Of a stretch of DNA of 64,000 bases, positions 21,207 to 30,725 are shown one piece after another (within the stretch, counting starts at the first letter, position 1; every line of letters begins with the position of its first letter). Position numbers and translations under genes: made by a program. The notes below the pieces were generated by a model. It made no database searches. It was not told the origin of the DNA and saw only the letters and a program-made list of their open reading frames with translations. This DNA is from Bacillus alveayuensis (lineage in GTDB: Bacteria; Bacillota; Bacilli; Bacillales; Aeribacillaceae), in NCBI GenBank assembly GCA_030812955.1, contig JAUSTR010000001.1:372001-436000 (forward strand). The letters run 5' to 3'.

Positions 21207-22319
21207 ATGGCTGAAAAACAAACCCATGCAGATTCTTTGCTCGATCAAGTAAAAGATCAGCTTGTGGAGTTGGGTAAAAAACGCGGAGTTCTAACATACG
21301 AAGAAATCGCTGAACGTATGTCAAACTTCGATCTTGATTCAGACCAAATGGATGAGTATTATGAATATTTATCGGACCAAGGAATTGAATTAATTGGAGA
21401 AAGCGGCGACAATGACCCGAATCTCCAAGACTTAGAAAAAGAAGGGGAGGAAGAATTTGATTTAAATGATTTAAGTGTTCCTCCAGGTGTTAAAATTAAT
21501 GATCCAGTCAGAATGTACTTAAAAGAAATTGGTCGTGTTGACTTATTATCAGCTGATGAAGAAATTGAACTTGCAAAACGTATTGAACAAGGAGATGAGG
21601 AAGCGAAACGGCGATTAGCAGAAGCAAACCTTCGACTTGTTGTAAGTATTGCGAAACGTTATGTAGGTCGAGGAATGTTATTCTTAGACTTAATTCAAGA
21701 AGGCAATATGGGTCTCATGAAAGCCGTAGAAAAATTTGACTACCGAAAAGGTTACAAATTCAGTACGTATGCGACTTGGTGGATTCGGCAAGCAATTACT
21801 CGCGCTATCGCTGATCAAGCGAGAACGATCCGAATTCCGGTTCATATGGTTGAAACCATTAATAAATTAATTCGCGTTCAACGACAATTATTACAAGATT
21901 TAGGTCGTGAACCGACACCAGAAGAAATTGCTGAAGATATGGATTTAACTCCTGACAAAGTAAGAGAGATCTTAAAAATTGCCCAAGAACCGGTTTCACT
22001 CGAAACTCCGATTGGTGAAGAAGATGATTCTCATTTAGGTGATTTTATTGAAGACCAAGAAGCTACATCACCATCGGAACACGCTGCTTATGAGCTTTTA
22101 AAAGAACAGCTTGAAGATGTTCTTGATACATTGACAGATCGTGAAGAAAACGTTCTTCGCTTACGATTTGGGCTAGATGATGGTAGAACTCGTACGTTAG
22201 AAGAGGTAGGAAAAGTATTTGGTGTAACACGTGAACGTATTCGCCAAATTGAGGCAAAAGCTCTTCGTAAATTGCGTCATCCAAGCCGCAGCAAACGTTT
22301 AAAAGACTTTCTCGAATAA
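21207..22319 (+). CDS. sigA: RNA polymerase sigma factor SigA
   Basis: A 370-residue housekeeping sigma-70. Region 1.1 is short (residues ~1-70), followed by region 1.2, region 2 with [19 protein letters not shown] and [14 protein letters not shown], region 3, and region 4 helix-turn-helix [17 protein letters not shown] near the end. The start at ATG 21207 follows AAGGAGGGG; an upstream in-frame TTG at 21189 overlaps that site. It is last gene of the primase operon, with a terminator 12 bases after the stop. Confidence 0.98.
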   Translation: MAEKQTHADSLLDQVKDQLVELGKKRGVLTYEEIAERMSNFDLDSDQMDEYYEYLSDQGIELIGESGDNDPNLQDLEKEGEEEFDLNDLSVPPGVKINDPVRMYLKEIGRVDLLSADEEIELAKRIEQGDEEAKRRLAEANLRLVVSIAKRYVGRGMLFLDLIQEGNMGLMKAVEKFDYRKGYKFSTYATWWIRQAITRAIADQARTIRIPVHMVETINKLIRVQRQLLQDLGREPTPEEIAEDMDLTPDKVREILKIAQEPVSLETPIGEEDDSHLGDFIEDQEATSPSEHAAYELLKEQLEDVLDTLTDREENVLRLRFGLDDGRTRTLEEVGKVFGVTRERIRQIEAKALRKLRHPSRSKRLKDFLE

Positions 22320-22330
22320 ATTTTTGACTG

Positions 22331-22357
22331 GACAGACAAACCGTCTGTCTTTTTTTG
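22331..22357 (+). terminator. Intrinsic terminator after sigA
   Basis: GACAGAC and GTCTGTC form a perfect 7-bp stem with loop AAACC, followed by eight T. Confidence 0.9.
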
Positions 22358-22597
22358 CTGTTTCCCCATAACCAAAACAAAAAATAACAAAATTATGTAT
22401 ATCTTGTGATGTAAGACATGAAACGACCCATTATCATTTTTAAACAAGTCGAAAAGTTCGTTAAGTATAAGTTAGAAACGAACGACTACATATTTTTCGA
22501 CAAATACTATTTATACATTATTTTACTGAATCTTCTTTCTTTTTGCAAATTGTTCTTTTAAAGATATATGAAAATATAGATAAAAATTTTTAATATT

Positions 22598-22627
22598 ATG
22601 ACATCTATATTCACTTTATACTATAAT
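22598..22627 (+). promoter_or_regulatory. Strong promoter-like site in sigA-cccA gap
   Basis: ATGACA (22598-22603), an 18-base spacer and a perfect TATAAT (22622-22627). It points at a 23-codon frame starting at 22683. The gap 22358-22871 otherwise shows no known gene. Confidence 0.5.
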
Positions 22628-22682
22628 TGAAAGCGGATACAAAGTCAAATATGAGATATAAAATGGATCGATGGAGGATCAC

Positions 22683-22754
22683 TTGACTGAATGGCAATTA
22701 AACGTTGAAACGTATATAGGCAATTTATATGAAAAAAATTTGTCAAAAAAGTGA
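22683..22754 (+). CDS. Candidate 23-codon small ORF
   Basis: TTG-initiated frame reading MTEWQLNVETYIGNLYEKNL and ending SKK. GGAGG (22673-22677) sits 5 bases upstream and a perfect -10 box lies about 55 bases upstream, so it has all translation signals. I do not recognise the peptide. It could also be the translated leader of a cccA transcript or a chance frame. Confidence 0.35.
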   Translation: MTEWQLNVETYIGNLYEKNLSKK

Positions 22755-22781
22755 ACTTCCATATTTCCTTTACATAAATAC

Positions 22782-22810
22782 TTTTACTTCTTGTAAAATT
22801 AAAGTAAAAT
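22782..22810 (+). promoter_or_regulatory. Candidate cccA promoter
   Basis: TTTTAC (22782-22787) and TAAAAT (22805-22810), spacer 17, about 60 bases before cccA. Confidence 0.45.
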
Positions 22811-22871
22811 AGAGGTTGTTTAAGTTTTTATTTATCTAACTTATGAGTCTATACATAAGGGAGGGTACACG

Positions 22872-23237
22872 ATGAATCGCAATCCACTTATACCTTTCGT
22901 CTTGATTATGGTATTCGGAATCGGACTTATGTTTGCATTCTCCTTCATTGGATTAGATAATGCTAAGGAAATGGCAGAAGGGGAAAATGGAGAAGGAAAA
23001 ACAACGGAAAATGTTGCTGATGCAAAGCCTGAAGAAATTTACCAACAAAGCTGTGTCAGCTGCCACGGTCAAAACTTTGAAGGGGGAGTAGGACCAGCTC
23101 TTACTGGCGTAGGGGATCGTCTTTCAGCAGATGATATTAAAGAAGTGTTAAAGAATGGTCGTGGCTCAATGCCTCCTGGTTTAGTACCTGAAGAGAAAAT
23201 CGATGAGATGGCACAATGGGTATCTGAAATTAAATAA
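22872..23237 (+). CDS. cccA: Membrane-anchored cytochrome c550
   Basis: A 121-residue small c-type cytochrome held outside the membrane by an N-terminal helix (residues ~8-27). The heme site is CVSCH at 61-65 with axial H65 and probable axial M100 in GSMPPG. An acidic, glycine-rich linker lies between anchor and heme domain. In Bacillus it feeds electrons towards cytochrome c oxidase. GGGAGGG precedes the ATG. It is a single gene with its own terminator. Confidence 0.94.
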   Translation: MNRNPLIPFVLIMVFGIGLMFAFSFIGLDNAKEMAEGENGEGKTTENVADAKPEEIYQQSCVSCHGQNFEGGVGPALTGVGDRLSADDIKEVLKNGRGSMPPGLVPEEKIDEMAQWVSEIK

Positions 23238-23270
23238 TTGAAAACGCTACGATTTATAGTGAACAGATGA

Positions 23271-23299
23271 AAAGTCTTCCAATATGGGGGACTTTTTTT
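23271..23299 (+). terminator. Intrinsic terminator after cccA
   Basis: AAAGTCTTCC pairs with GGGGGACTTT (G-U pairs allowed), followed by a T run. Confidence 0.75.
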
Positions 23300-23369
23300 A
23301 TTGCTTCAGATTTTATAAAATGGTAACGAAACGATGCATGCCAGATCATAACAGAGTTAGGTGAAAAGA

Positions 23370-24080
23370 ATGAAAGATATTCAACTATCAAATAGGCTTT
23401 TAACGGTGGCAAATTATATTCCCCCTCATTCCGTTTTAGCGGATATTGGTTCAGATCATGCTTATTTGCCTTGTTACGCGATCCTCAATTATTTGGCTAA
23501 GAAAGCCATCGCTGGAGAAATAAATGATGGACCTTATCAAGCAGCATTCAATCAAGTGGCACGATTAGGGCTGTTGTCCAAAATTTCCGTTCGCAAAGGA
23601 GATGGCCTATCTGTTTTAAAAAAGAATGAAGCTACTTGCATCACGATTGCAGGAATGGGCGGTACATTAATAAAAAAAATTTTAGAAGAAGGAAAGGAAA
23701 AGCTTTCAAAAGTTGAGAGGCTCATTTTGCAGCCTAATATTTACGCTATTGAAATTAGGAAATGGTTATATGAAAACGGCTGGGAGCTTATTGATGAAAA
23801 GATACTGGAAGAAGATTGCCACATATACGAGGTGTTAGTAGCAGAAAAAGGAGTACCTTCTCGTTCATATAAGGGAGTTAGCTTGGAATCTGCGTTTTTA
23901 ATGGGTCCATTTTTAATAAAGGAACGAAATGAAACCTTTTTGAAAAAATGGGAGCATGAGCTCTACCATTGGGAACAAGTATTAAAACAGCTTAACGAAG
24001 CAAAGGAAACAGATGTGTTAATAAAGAAAAAATCAGAAATTCATCATATGATTTCATGTATTAGGGAGGTTATGAAATAA
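23370..24080 (+). CDS. trmK: tRNA (adenine22-N1)-methyltransferase
   Basis: A 236-residue SAM-dependent enzyme making m1A22 in tRNA. The SAM-binding motif is VLADIGSDHAYLP (residues ~21-33), with TIAGMGG around residue 90 as the catalytic-side motif, and a C-terminal coiled coil. The start at ATG 23370 follows TTAGGTG; an upstream in-frame GTG overlaps that site. yqfO begins on the next base after the stop, the conserved pair. Confidence 0.95.
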   Translation: MKDIQLSNRLLTVANYIPPHSVLADIGSDHAYLPCYAILNYLAKKAIAGEINDGPYQAAFNQVARLGLLSKISVRKGDGLSVLKKNEATCITIAGMGGTLIKKILEEGKEKLSKVERLILQPNIYAIEIRKWLYENGWELIDEKILEEDCHIYEVLVAEKGVPSRSYKGVSLESAFLMGPFLIKERNETFLKKWEHELYHWEQVLKQLNEAKETDVLIKKKSEIHHMISCIREVMK

Positions 24081-25202
24081 ATGGGAAATGAAGTGAATGG
24101 AAATTATGTCATTCAGCTTTTTGAACAGTTTTCGCCGAAGAAATATGCTGTTGAAGGGGATAAAATAGGACTTCAAATCGGTACGTTAAATAAGCCAGTA
24201 AAAAAGGTAATGATCGCCCTTGATGTTTTAGAAGAAGTAGTAGATGAAGCAATTGCGAAAGAAGTTGATTTAATAATCGCACATCATCCTCCCATTTTTC
24301 GGCCGTTAAAAAGTGTTCTAACCGATCAGCCTTCAGGACGCATTGTTGAAAAATGCTTAAAGCATGATATATCAGTATATGCAGCACATACAAATTTAGA
24401 TGTCGCAATTGGTGGTGTCAATGATCTATTAGCTGCAAAGCTGCAATTAAATCATACGGACGTTCTTGTTCCAACCTATACAGAAAAATTAAAAAAATTA
24501 GTTGTTTTTATTCCGGAAGATTATGCCGAACAAGTACGCGAAGCATTAGGAAGAGCAGGAGCTGGGTTTATAGGTAATTACAGTCATTGCACCTTTAATG
24601 TTAAAGGGCAAGGAACCTTCTTACCACTCGCAGGAACGAACCCTTTTATCGGTGAAAAAGGGAAGCTCGAAGAAGTAGAGGAAGTGCGTGTTGAAACGAT
24701 TTTCCCTTCTTCCATACAAAGAAAAGTGATTAATGCGATGATGAAGGCACATCCATATGAAGAAGTTGCATATGATATTTACCCGCTTGAAAATGAGGGG
24801 AAAAGATTAGGATTAGGAAGAATAGGAGAGCTTCCTTTTGAGATGTCATTAAAGGATTTTGCTGAACATGTGAAAAACTCATTAGAGGTCGATCGCGTCC
24901 GCGTTGTCGGAAATCTTTCTGATCGTGTAAAAAAAGTGGCTGTGTTAGGTGGAGATGGAAATAAATATATTCACGAAGCGAAGATGAGAGGGGCAGATGT
25001 TTACGTAACGGGAGATATTTATTATCACGTTGCTCATGATGCGATGATGCTAGGTTTAAATATTGTGGATCCAGGCCATCATGTTGAGAAAGTCATGAAG
25101 GAAGGCCTGGCGAAAAAAATGAAAGAGCTTTGTGAAGAAAATGGGATCAACATTTCTATTTTCCCTTCCGAGCTTTCAACCGATCCCTTTCAATTTGTAT
25201 AA
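24081..25202 (+). CDS. yqfO: Nif3-like dinuclear metal protein YqfO
   Basis: A 373-residue Nif3/DUF34 protein with the family's metal ligands visible in IIAHHPPIFRP and AHTNLDVAIGGVN in the N-terminal half, and GDIYYHVAHDAM and DPGHHVEK in the C-terminal half. A cystatin-like insert (PII-like, ~130-235) splits the two halves, as in other Bacillus members. The biochemical role is unsettled. Its GGGAGG lies inside the end of trmK, so the two are translationally coupled. Confidence 0.92.
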   Translation: MGNEVNGNYVIQLFEQFSPKKYAVEGDKIGLQIGTLNKPVKKVMIALDVLEEVVDEAIAKEVDLIIAHHPPIFRPLKSVLTDQPSGRIVEKCLKHDISVYAAHTNLDVAIGGVNDLLAAKLQLNHTDVLVPTYTEKLKKLVVFIPEDYAEQVREALGRAGAGFIGNYSHCTFNVKGQGTFLPLAGTNPFIGEKGKLEEVEEVRVETIFPSSIQRKVINAMMKAHPYEEVAYDIYPLENEGKRLGLGRIGELPFEMSLKDFAEHVKNSLEVDRVRVVGNLSDRVKKVAVLGGDGNKYIHEAKMRGADVYVTGDIYYHVAHDAMMLGLNIVDPGHHVEKVMKEGLAKKMKELCEENGINISIFPSELSTDPFQFV

Positions 25203-25235
25203 GAAGAAGATCTTATGAAGCAATAAAGGCTAAAA

Positions 25236-25276
25236 AACGAGCTCATCGACATAGTCGTTAAGCTCGTTATTTTTTT
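25236..25276. terminator. Bidirectional terminator between yqfO and ispH
   Basis: AACGAGCT pairs with AGCTCGTT around an inner CGAC/GTCG stem, with A and T runs on the two sides. It serves the convergent yqfO and ispH genes and overlaps the ispH stop. Confidence 0.8.
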
Positions 25277-26211
25277 ACTTTTACTTTTGGTAAAATTTTT
25301 TCAAGTGGAACGCGTGAAGTACGGTCCCAAGTAGATTCGTCATTTGGATCGTATTTTTCTAAAAATTGGATAACTTCTTTGACAATTGGTGTTGGGGTTG
25401 ATGCACCTGCTGTTACCGCCACTTTCTTTACATTTTGAAGCCATTCAAGCTTAATTTCACTAACATTGGCGATGCGATAAGCCTTTGTTCCAGCGATTTC
25501 TTCTGATACTTGTGCTAATCGATTTGAATTGTTGCTTCTTGGGTCACCAACGACTAATGTTAAATCTGCCTCTTTCGCTTGCTCGGCAACAGCTTCTTGA
25601 CGAACTTGAGTAGCAAGGCATATTTCTTTATGAAATTCAACATGTGGATATTTCTCTTTTACTTTTTCCATAATGTCAGCGACATCCCATTGGCTCATTG
25701 TTGTTTGATTCGTCACGATAATTTTATCGCTTTGAATGTTAAGTGCTTCAACATCTTCTTCCGTTTCAACAAGATGTACGATGTTTGGAGCTGCCCCTAC
25801 GGCACCTTCAGGCTCAGGATGTCCTTTTTTTCCAATATAAATGACCTCATAGCCTTCTTCTTTTTTTTGTTGAATGAGTTCATGTGTTTTTGTAACATCT
25901 GGACATGTAGCATCAATCATAACAAGTCCTTTTTCTTTTGCTCGTTGACGAACTTGAGGAGATACCCCATGAGCGGTAAAAATGACGGTGCCTTTGTCAA
26001 TTTTTTCTAAAATTTCAAGGCGGTTTTGACCATCTAGTGTAATAATGCCCTCCGTTTCAAAGGCATCTGTCACATGTTTATTGTGAACGATCATACCTAA
26101 AATATAGATCGGTCTAGGCAGAGATTTATCCATTGCTGCATTTTTGGCAATAACCATGGCATCGACGACTCCGTAACAATAGCCGCGAGGTGAAATTTTA
26201 ATAACTTCCAT
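25267..26211 (-). CDS. ispH: 4-hydroxy-3-methylbut-2-enyl diphosphate reductase
   Basis: A 314-residue iron-sulfur enzyme, last step of the MEP pathway, producing IPP and DMAPP. The three cluster cysteines are C12 (GYCYGV), C103 (DATCPDV) and C198 (EICLATQ). AGGAGG lies just upstream on the minus strand. It is a single gene convergent with yqfO. IspG, the preceding step, is 8 kb away in this window. Confidence 0.97.
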   Translation of the reverse strand: MEVIKISPRGYCYGVVDAMVIAKNAAMDKSLPRPIYILGMIVHNKHVTDAFETEGIITLDGQNRLEILEKIDKGTVIFTAHGVSPQVRQRAKEKGLVMIDATCPDVTKTHELIQQKKEEGYEVIYIGKKGHPEPEGAVGAAPNIVHLVETEEDVEALNIQSDKIIVTNQTTMSQWDVADIMEKVKEKYPHVEFHKEICLATQVRQEAVAEQAKEADLTLVVGDPRSNNSNRLAQVSEEIAGTKAYRIANVSEIKLEWLQNVKKVAVTAGASTPTPIVKEVIQFLEKYDPNDESTWDRTSRVPLEKILPKVKVKK

Positions 26212-26238
26212 GAGAGTTTCCTCCTAATACGGTAAATG

Positions 26239-26262
26239 AAAAAAGCCGTTGAACGGCTTTTT
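26239..26262. terminator. Terminator downstream of yqfQ
   Basis: AAAAGCCGT and ACGGCTTTT form a perfect stem flanked by A and T runs, able to act on either strand. Orientation suggests it ends the yqfQ transcript. Confidence 0.75.
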
Positions 26263-26310
26263 GCTGATTTCATTATATCGGACATATCGAAAAAATACAA
26301 AGTAGAAATA

Positions 26311-26901
26311 TTAAACATACAGCTTTGGAACCGACTTGCCAGTAGCTTTTTTTGACGTATCTCGTTTTGGTTTCGATGAACTTTTCGTCCCTTTTTTAGT
26401 TGATTTTGGTGTCGTTTTCTCATGATGATCTTTCATGTTTTCAACGTTTTCTTTATCATCCTTTTCTTTGTTATTTGCTTCATCCTCATGATGATTTTCT
26501 AAATCATTGCTTTCTTCATCATTATTATTTTTTAATTGTTGATATATTTTGAACATAGCTGGAACATTTTTAATTAAGGGCCCATATTGTTGAACCATTG
26601 GTGTAACTTGTTGAGCTACTCCTAACATTTTTTGGACATTCCCTAACATGCTTGATAAGCTTCTTGGATTAGTAAGTCCTTGAATTCCACTAGCAGCAGT
26701 ATTCGCTTGTTGTATTGTCCCTAACGGCATTTGACTTGAAGGAAAAAATCTTGATAACAACCCCCTCAAACCACCACCACGACCCATTCCACCGCCTATC
26801 ATGTGCTGTGGTCGATTTAGTAGTTGAAAAGGATTATTCATTGGAGGTCTAGGCATCATAGATCGTTGAAAAAGTGAAGGACCCGGACGGTGAGGAAACA
26901 T
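26311..26901 (-). CDS. yqfQ: YqfQ/VrrA-like protein
   Basis: A 196-residue low-complexity protein. The N-terminal half is rich in proline, glycine and methionine (FPHRPGPSLFQRSMMPRPP). A hydrophobic helix-rich middle (~80-120) is followed by a highly charged tail with acidic then lysine/threonine-rich blocks. This composition and position match the YqfQ/VrrA family, which is linked to spores in Bacillus; the function is unproven. It is divergent from cshB. Repeat-like composition makes length variation between strains likely. Confidence 0.8.
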   Translation of the reverse strand: MFPHRPGPSLFQRSMMPRPPMNNPFQLLNRPQHMIGGGMGRGGGLRGLLSRFFPSSQMPLGTIQQANTAASGIQGLTNPRSLSSMLGNVQKMLGVAQQVTPMVQQYGPLIKNVPAMFKIYQQLKNNNDEESNDLENHHEDEANNKEKDDKENVENMKDHHEKTTPKSTKKGTKSSSKPKRDTSKKATGKSVPKLYV

Positions 26902-26985
26902 TTCTTTTCCTCCTTTCTATGTTTCAGTATCACTACAACTAAAATATGCATGTAACAAGAAAAATGTTTGTCAAAGAAAATGTAA

Positions 26986-27015
26986 TTGGAGTTTTTTTAT
27001 TTTTTTGTTTATAAT
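26986..27015 (+). promoter_or_regulatory. Candidate cshB promoter
   Basis: TTGGAG (26986-26991), spacer 18, perfect TATAAT (27010-27015), 43 bases before the chosen cshB start. Confidence 0.5.
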
Positions 27016-27057
27016 CAAAAAATGGGTTTAGAACATTTAAAGGAGTTGTGTAAAGGC

Positions 27058-28371
27058 ATGAGAACGAAATTTACAAAGTTTTCGTTTCAACCTTTTATCA
27101 TAGATGCAATCGAGTCACTAGGCTTTAAGGAACCAACAGAAATACAAGAACAAATGATTCCTGTCATTTTAAGTGGAAAAAGTGCTATTGGACATTCGCA
27201 AACAGGGACCGGGAAAACACATTCCTATATTTTACCATTAATAGAAAAAGTGAAGCCGGAAGAAAAACATGTTCAAGTCGTCATCACAGCACCAACAAGA
27301 GAGTTAGCGAGGCAAATATATCATGAAGTGTTAAAGATAATAAAATTTTGTCCTAGTCATCAGCAAATAACGTGTCGATTATTTATTGGGGGTACAAATA
27401 AACGACGAACGGTCGAAAGGTTAACGTCTCAGCCACATATTGTTGTAGGAACGCCCGGACGTATTTTAGATTTAGTAAAAGAGCAAGCGCTTGACATTCA
27501 TACAGCGACAAGCCTTGTTGTTGATGAAGCTGATTTAATGCTTGATATGGGGTTTATTTATGAGGTTGATCAAATCGCCAGTCGACTGCCAAATGATTTG
27601 CAAATGCTTGTTTTTTCAGCAACGATTCCAGAAAAGTTAAAACCATTTTTAAAAAAATATATGGAAAATCCAGTATATATCCAAGTCGATCCGAAAAAGG
27701 TTACAGCTGAAAAAGTTGAACAAGTGCTAATACCGTTGCGTCACCGTGATAAGGTTCAGTTAGTTTATGATATACTTAAATCGATTAACCCATATTTAGC
27801 CATCGTTTTTGTCAATACGAAAGCAAGGGCTGATGAAGTAGCGGATTCGCTCATACAAAAAGGTCTACAAGTAGGAAGAATTCATGGAGGTTTAACACCT
27901 AGGGATCGCAAAAAGGTGATGCGCCAAATTCAAGATCTTCAATATCAGTATATTGTTGCAACAGATTTAGCGGCACGTGGGATTGATATTGAAGGGGTTT
28001 CGCATGTGATCAATGCAGAATTACCATCTGATTTAGACTTTTATATCCATCGTGTAGGTAGAACTGCAAGAGCAGGTCTTTCAGGTATTGCCTATACGAT
28101 TTATGAAGATAAGGATGAACAGGCGTTAATAAAGCTTGAAAAGAAGGGAATACATTTTCGAAACTTAGATATTGAAAATGGAGAATGGAAAGAAATAGAC
28201 GATCGACATCGTCGACAAAAGCGAAAAGCACAAGGAAATGAAATGGATCTTATAGCTAAGCACCTAGTGCGAAAACCAAAAAAAGTAAAGCCAGGCTACA
28301 AGAAGAAATTGAAAGAACAAATCGAACAAATGAAAAAGAGAAAAGTTCGTGCTAGAAAAAAAGGGAGATAG
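27058..28371 (+). CDS. cshB: DEAD-box RNA helicase CshB
   Basis: A 437-residue helicase. Q motif region GFKEPTEIQEQMIP, motif I QTGTGKT, motif II DEAD within VVDEADLML, motif III SAT, and motif VI HRVGRTARAG are all present, then a lysine/arginine-rich tail. The start at ATG 27058 (MRTKFTKFSFQPFIID) aligns with the family; AGGAG lies 12 bases upstream, so TTG/GTG starts at 27046/27048 cannot be excluded. CshB acts in cold adaptation and mRNA turnover. nfo follows after 12 bases. Confidence 0.94.
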   Translation: MRTKFTKFSFQPFIIDAIESLGFKEPTEIQEQMIPVILSGKSAIGHSQTGTGKTHSYILPLIEKVKPEEKHVQVVITAPTRELARQIYHEVLKIIKFCPSHQQITCRLFIGGTNKRRTVERLTSQPHIVVGTPGRILDLVKEQALDIHTATSLVVDEADLMLDMGFIYEVDQIASRLPNDLQMLVFSATIPEKLKPFLKKYMENPVYIQVDPKKVTAEKVEQVLIPLRHRDKVQLVYDILKSINPYLAIVFVNTKARADEVADSLIQKGLQVGRIHGGLTPRDRKKVMRQIQDLQYQYIVATDLAARGIDIEGVSHVINAELPSDLDFYIHRVGRTARAGLSGIAYTIYEDKDEQALIKLEKKGIHFRNLDIENGEWKEIDDRHRRQKRKAQGNEMDLIAKHLVRKPKKVKPGYKKKLKEQIEQMKKRKVRARKKGR

Positions 28372-28383
28372 GAGAGGTTTTCA

Positions 28384-29277
28384 ATGCTTAAAATAGGTTC
28401 ACATGTGTCGATGAGCGGAAAAAAGATGTTGTTAGCAGCAAGTGAAGAAGCGGTTTCTTACGGAGCCAATACCTTTATGATTTATACTGGAGCTCCACAA
28501 AACACAAGAAGAAAAAAGATCGAGGAATTAAACATTGAAGCAGGACGAGCCCATATGGAAAAGCATGGGATAACAGAAATTGTCGTGCATGCACCATATA
28601 TCATTAATATCGGAAATACGAAAAACCCATCTACATTTCAATTAGGGGTAGACTTTTTAAAAATGGAAATAGAACGGACAGAGGCATTAGGGGCGAAACA
28701 AATTGTTCTTCATCCTGGAGCGCATGTTGGAGCAGGCAGTGGGGCTGGGATCAAAAAAATTATCGAAGGGCTAAACGAAGTGCTTGATCGCAATCAAACG
28801 GTGCAAATTGCCCTTGAAACGATGGCAGGAAAAGGATCGGAATGTGGACGGTCATTTGATGAGCTTGCGAAAATTTTGGATGGAGTCACTCATAATGAAC
28901 ACCTTTCTGTCTGTTTTGATACATGTCATACACATGATGCAGGATATGACATCGTGAACGACTTTGATGGAGTGTTAGAGGAATTTGATAAAATCATTGG
29001 ACTTGACCGCCTAAAGGTTATTCATATTAATGATAGTAAAAATGAGCGTGGTGCACGGAAAGACCGCCACGAAAACATTGGCTTTGGACATATTGGCTTT
29101 AAGGCGATCAACTATATCGTTCATCATCCGCAATTAAAGGATCTACCAAAAATATTAGAAACTCCATATGTCGGGGAGGAGAAAAACAAGAAAAAGCCTC
29201 CATATAAATTTGAAATTGATATGCTAAGAAATCAGACATTTGATCCTGATATATTAGAAAAAATTTTACAACAATAA
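28384..29277 (+). CDS. nfo: Endonuclease IV
   Basis: A 297-residue TIM-barrel AP endonuclease for abasic-site repair. Three-metal ligands lie in recognisable motifs: [47 protein letters not shown] and [11 protein letters not shown] with [12 protein letters not shown]. Its AGGAGAGG lies just after the cshB stop, so the genes probably form one operon. In spores this enzyme repairs DNA at germination. Confidence 0.97.
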   Translation: MLKIGSHVSMSGKKMLLAASEEAVSYGANTFMIYTGAPQNTRRKKIEELNIEAGRAHMEKHGITEIVVHAPYIINIGNTKNPSTFQLGVDFLKMEIERTEALGAKQIVLHPGAHVGAGSGAGIKKIIEGLNEVLDRNQTVQIALETMAGKGSECGRSFDELAKILDGVTHNEHLSVCFDTCHTHDAGYDIVNDFDGVLEEFDKIIGLDRLKVIHINDSKNERGARKDRHENIGFGHIGFKAINYIVHHPQLKDLPKILETPYVGEEKNKKKPPYKFEIDMLRNQTFDPDILEKILQQ

Positions 29278-29285
29278 TCGAATGA

Positions 29286-29317
29286 AAATAAGCTGCTCCA
29301 AAAACGGCAGCTTATTT
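29286..29317. terminator. Bidirectional terminator between nfo and yqfT
   Basis: AAATAAGCTGC and GCAGCTTATTT form a perfect 11-bp stem between convergent genes and overlap the yqfT stop. Confidence 0.8.
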
Positions 29318-29566
29318 AACAAATTCTAAAAATAATTGATTCACTTTTTGTGCTACATCTGGAGAAGTAATTTTTGCCACTTGTTTTAAAAGGTTTAAAC
29401 GCTCCTTATCATCGAAAATATTTAAGTTTTTTCCTTTGATTACCTTTACAATTTGTTTTGCTTGTGATTCAGTTAAAGGGATTTCATACTGATTGGCATA
29501 GGATAGTAATTCATCATATTGCAAATTGTTCAATTTTTGATTCACAATTTTTTGAAATAATATCAA
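29312..29566 (-). CDS. yqfT: DUF2624 family protein YqfT
   Basis: An 84-residue helical protein of unknown function. A TTG start at 29566 is chosen because AGGGGGAG on the minus strand lies about 5 bases upstream, giving MILFQKIVNQKLNNLQYDEL. The longer ATG reading would place the ribosome site inside the gene. Helix-rich with QAKQIVKVIKGKNLNIFDD, as in the family found next to nfo in Bacillaceae. Confidence 0.8.
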   Translation of the reverse strand: MILFQKIVNQKLNNLQYDELLSYANQYEIPLTESQAKQIVKVIKGKNLNIFDDKERLNLLKQVAKITSPDVAQKVNQLFLEFVK

Positions 29567-29693
29567 TTCTCTCTCCCCCTCTAACATAATGTATGGGGGA
29601 GAAAACAAAATGTGAATGGATTTTACCTAATTCATCGTTCTGATTAGATCATAAATATACATAAATTAGATATATCTTGAAGCATCTCGTTAA

Positions 29694-30629
29694 ATGAAAA
29701 CATTTTCTTACAATAAAGAACAAAAGATCAACATAATGGGGGAGTTTGCCATTCCAATGCAACATAAAAAGGAAAAATTGAGTCATTTATTGTATCGTTT
29801 GTGCATGATTTTTTTCGGTGCTTCCTTAGCAGCCTTTAGCATCGAATTGTTTTTAATGCCAAATAATATTATCGACGGAGGTATTATCGGCATCTCTTTA
29901 ATTATTGATTATTTATTTGCAGAAAAAGTATTTTTATTGAATTTCGCCTTTGTCGTTGTCATCTTAAATTTACCATTTATGTATTCGGGTTATAAGCAAA
30001 TCGGAAAAACGTTTATGCTTTCCTCCTTTTTTGGCATTGTTAGTTTAGCCGTGATGGAACGAATATTCCATTCTTTTGAGGCATTTACGACAGAACCGAT
30101 TTTGGCAACCGTATTCGGTGGATTTTTGCTTGGTGCGGGCGTCGGTCTTGTGATTCGTCATGGCGGCTCTTTAGATGGGACGGAGATTTTAGGAATTTTA
30201 TTAACAAAAAGGCTTCCGTTTTCTGTCGGCGAATTCGTTATGTTTTTTAATATCTTTATTTTTCTATGGGCTGCGTTTGTTTTCGGAGTTGAACAGGCGA
30301 TGTATTCAGTGATGGCTTATTATATTGCTTTTAAAATGATCGATACGGTCATTCAAGGTCTTGATGAAACGAAAGCGGTTATCATTGTCTCTGACAAATA
30401 TGAAGAAGTTTCAGAAGCGATTTTACACCGTTTAGGTAGAGGGACAACGAAGTTAAAAGGGAAAGGAGGTTTTACAGATCTTGAAAAAGAGGTCATCTAT
30501 GTTGTGGTGACAAGATTAGAAGTGACAAAATTAAAAACAATTGTTCAAGAAATTGATTCAAATGCCTTTATTACAATTATGAATACGCAAGAAACGAAAG
30601 GTGCAAAGTTTAAATCCGCTATTCATTAA
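29694..30629 (+). CDS. yqfU: YitT family membrane protein (YqfU-like)
   Basis: Up to 311 residues. Five to six membrane segments (from ~35 to ~215) are followed by a cytoplasmic DUF2179 domain with [19 protein letters not shown] and ending in [10 protein letters not shown]. The transport substrate of this family is unknown. The start is uncertain: ATG 29694 has no good ribosome site, ATG 29736 is alternative, and ATG 29757 lies 13 bases after GGGGGAG. A terminator follows. Confidence 0.85.
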   Translation: MKTFSYNKEQKINIMGEFAIPMQHKKEKLSHLLYRLCMIFFGASLAAFSIELFLMPNNIIDGGIIGISLIIDYLFAEKVFLLNFAFVVVILNLPFMYSGYKQIGKTFMLSSFFGIVSLAVMERIFHSFEAFTTEPILATVFGGFLLGAGVGLVIRHGGSLDGTEILGILLTKRLPFSVGEFVMFFNIFIFLWAAFVFGVEQAMYSVMAYYIAFKMIDTVIQGLDETKAVIIVSDKYEEVSEAILHRLGRGTTKLKGKGGFTDLEKEVIYVVVTRLEVTKLKTIVQEIDSNAFITIMNTQETKGAKFKSAIH

Positions 30630-30676
30630 AAAGTATATCCTTTACAAACTTTTTTCATTACTGTATACTTTTTTTG
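30630..30676 (+). terminator. Probable terminator after yqfU
   Basis: AAAGTATA (30630-30637) pairs with TATACTTT (30664-30671), followed by a T run. The loop is long. Confidence 0.55.
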
Positions 30677-30685
30677 TTATATAGT
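30658..30685 (+). promoter_or_regulatory. Candidate znuC promoter
   Basis: TTACTG (30658-30663) and TATAGT (30680-30685), spacer 16, directly before a Zur-like box. Confidence 0.45.
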
Positions 30686-30706
30686 AAATCGTAATGATTC
30701 TGAAAA
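30686..30706 (+). promoter_or_regulatory. Zur-like operator upstream of znuC
   Basis: The left half AAATCGTAATGATT matches the B. subtilis Zur box (AAATCGTAATnATTACGATTT, from memory) exactly; the right half is degenerate. It overlaps the expected start region and lies 20 bases before znuC, so zinc-loaded Zur, encoded as the third gene, would shut off its own operon. Confidence 0.65.
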
Positions 30707-30725
30707 GAAGTAAGGTGAAAAATAA

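Noticed and set aside
25579..26010. 143-codon plus-strand frame opposite ispH
   Set aside because: Antisense shadow of a well-supported ispH; phenylalanine-rich composition is typical of reverse-strand artefacts.
26311..26901. Possible repeat expansion or foreign gene because of low complexity
   Set aside because: Composition matches the YqfQ/VrrA family at its normal position, so horizontal transfer is not needed.
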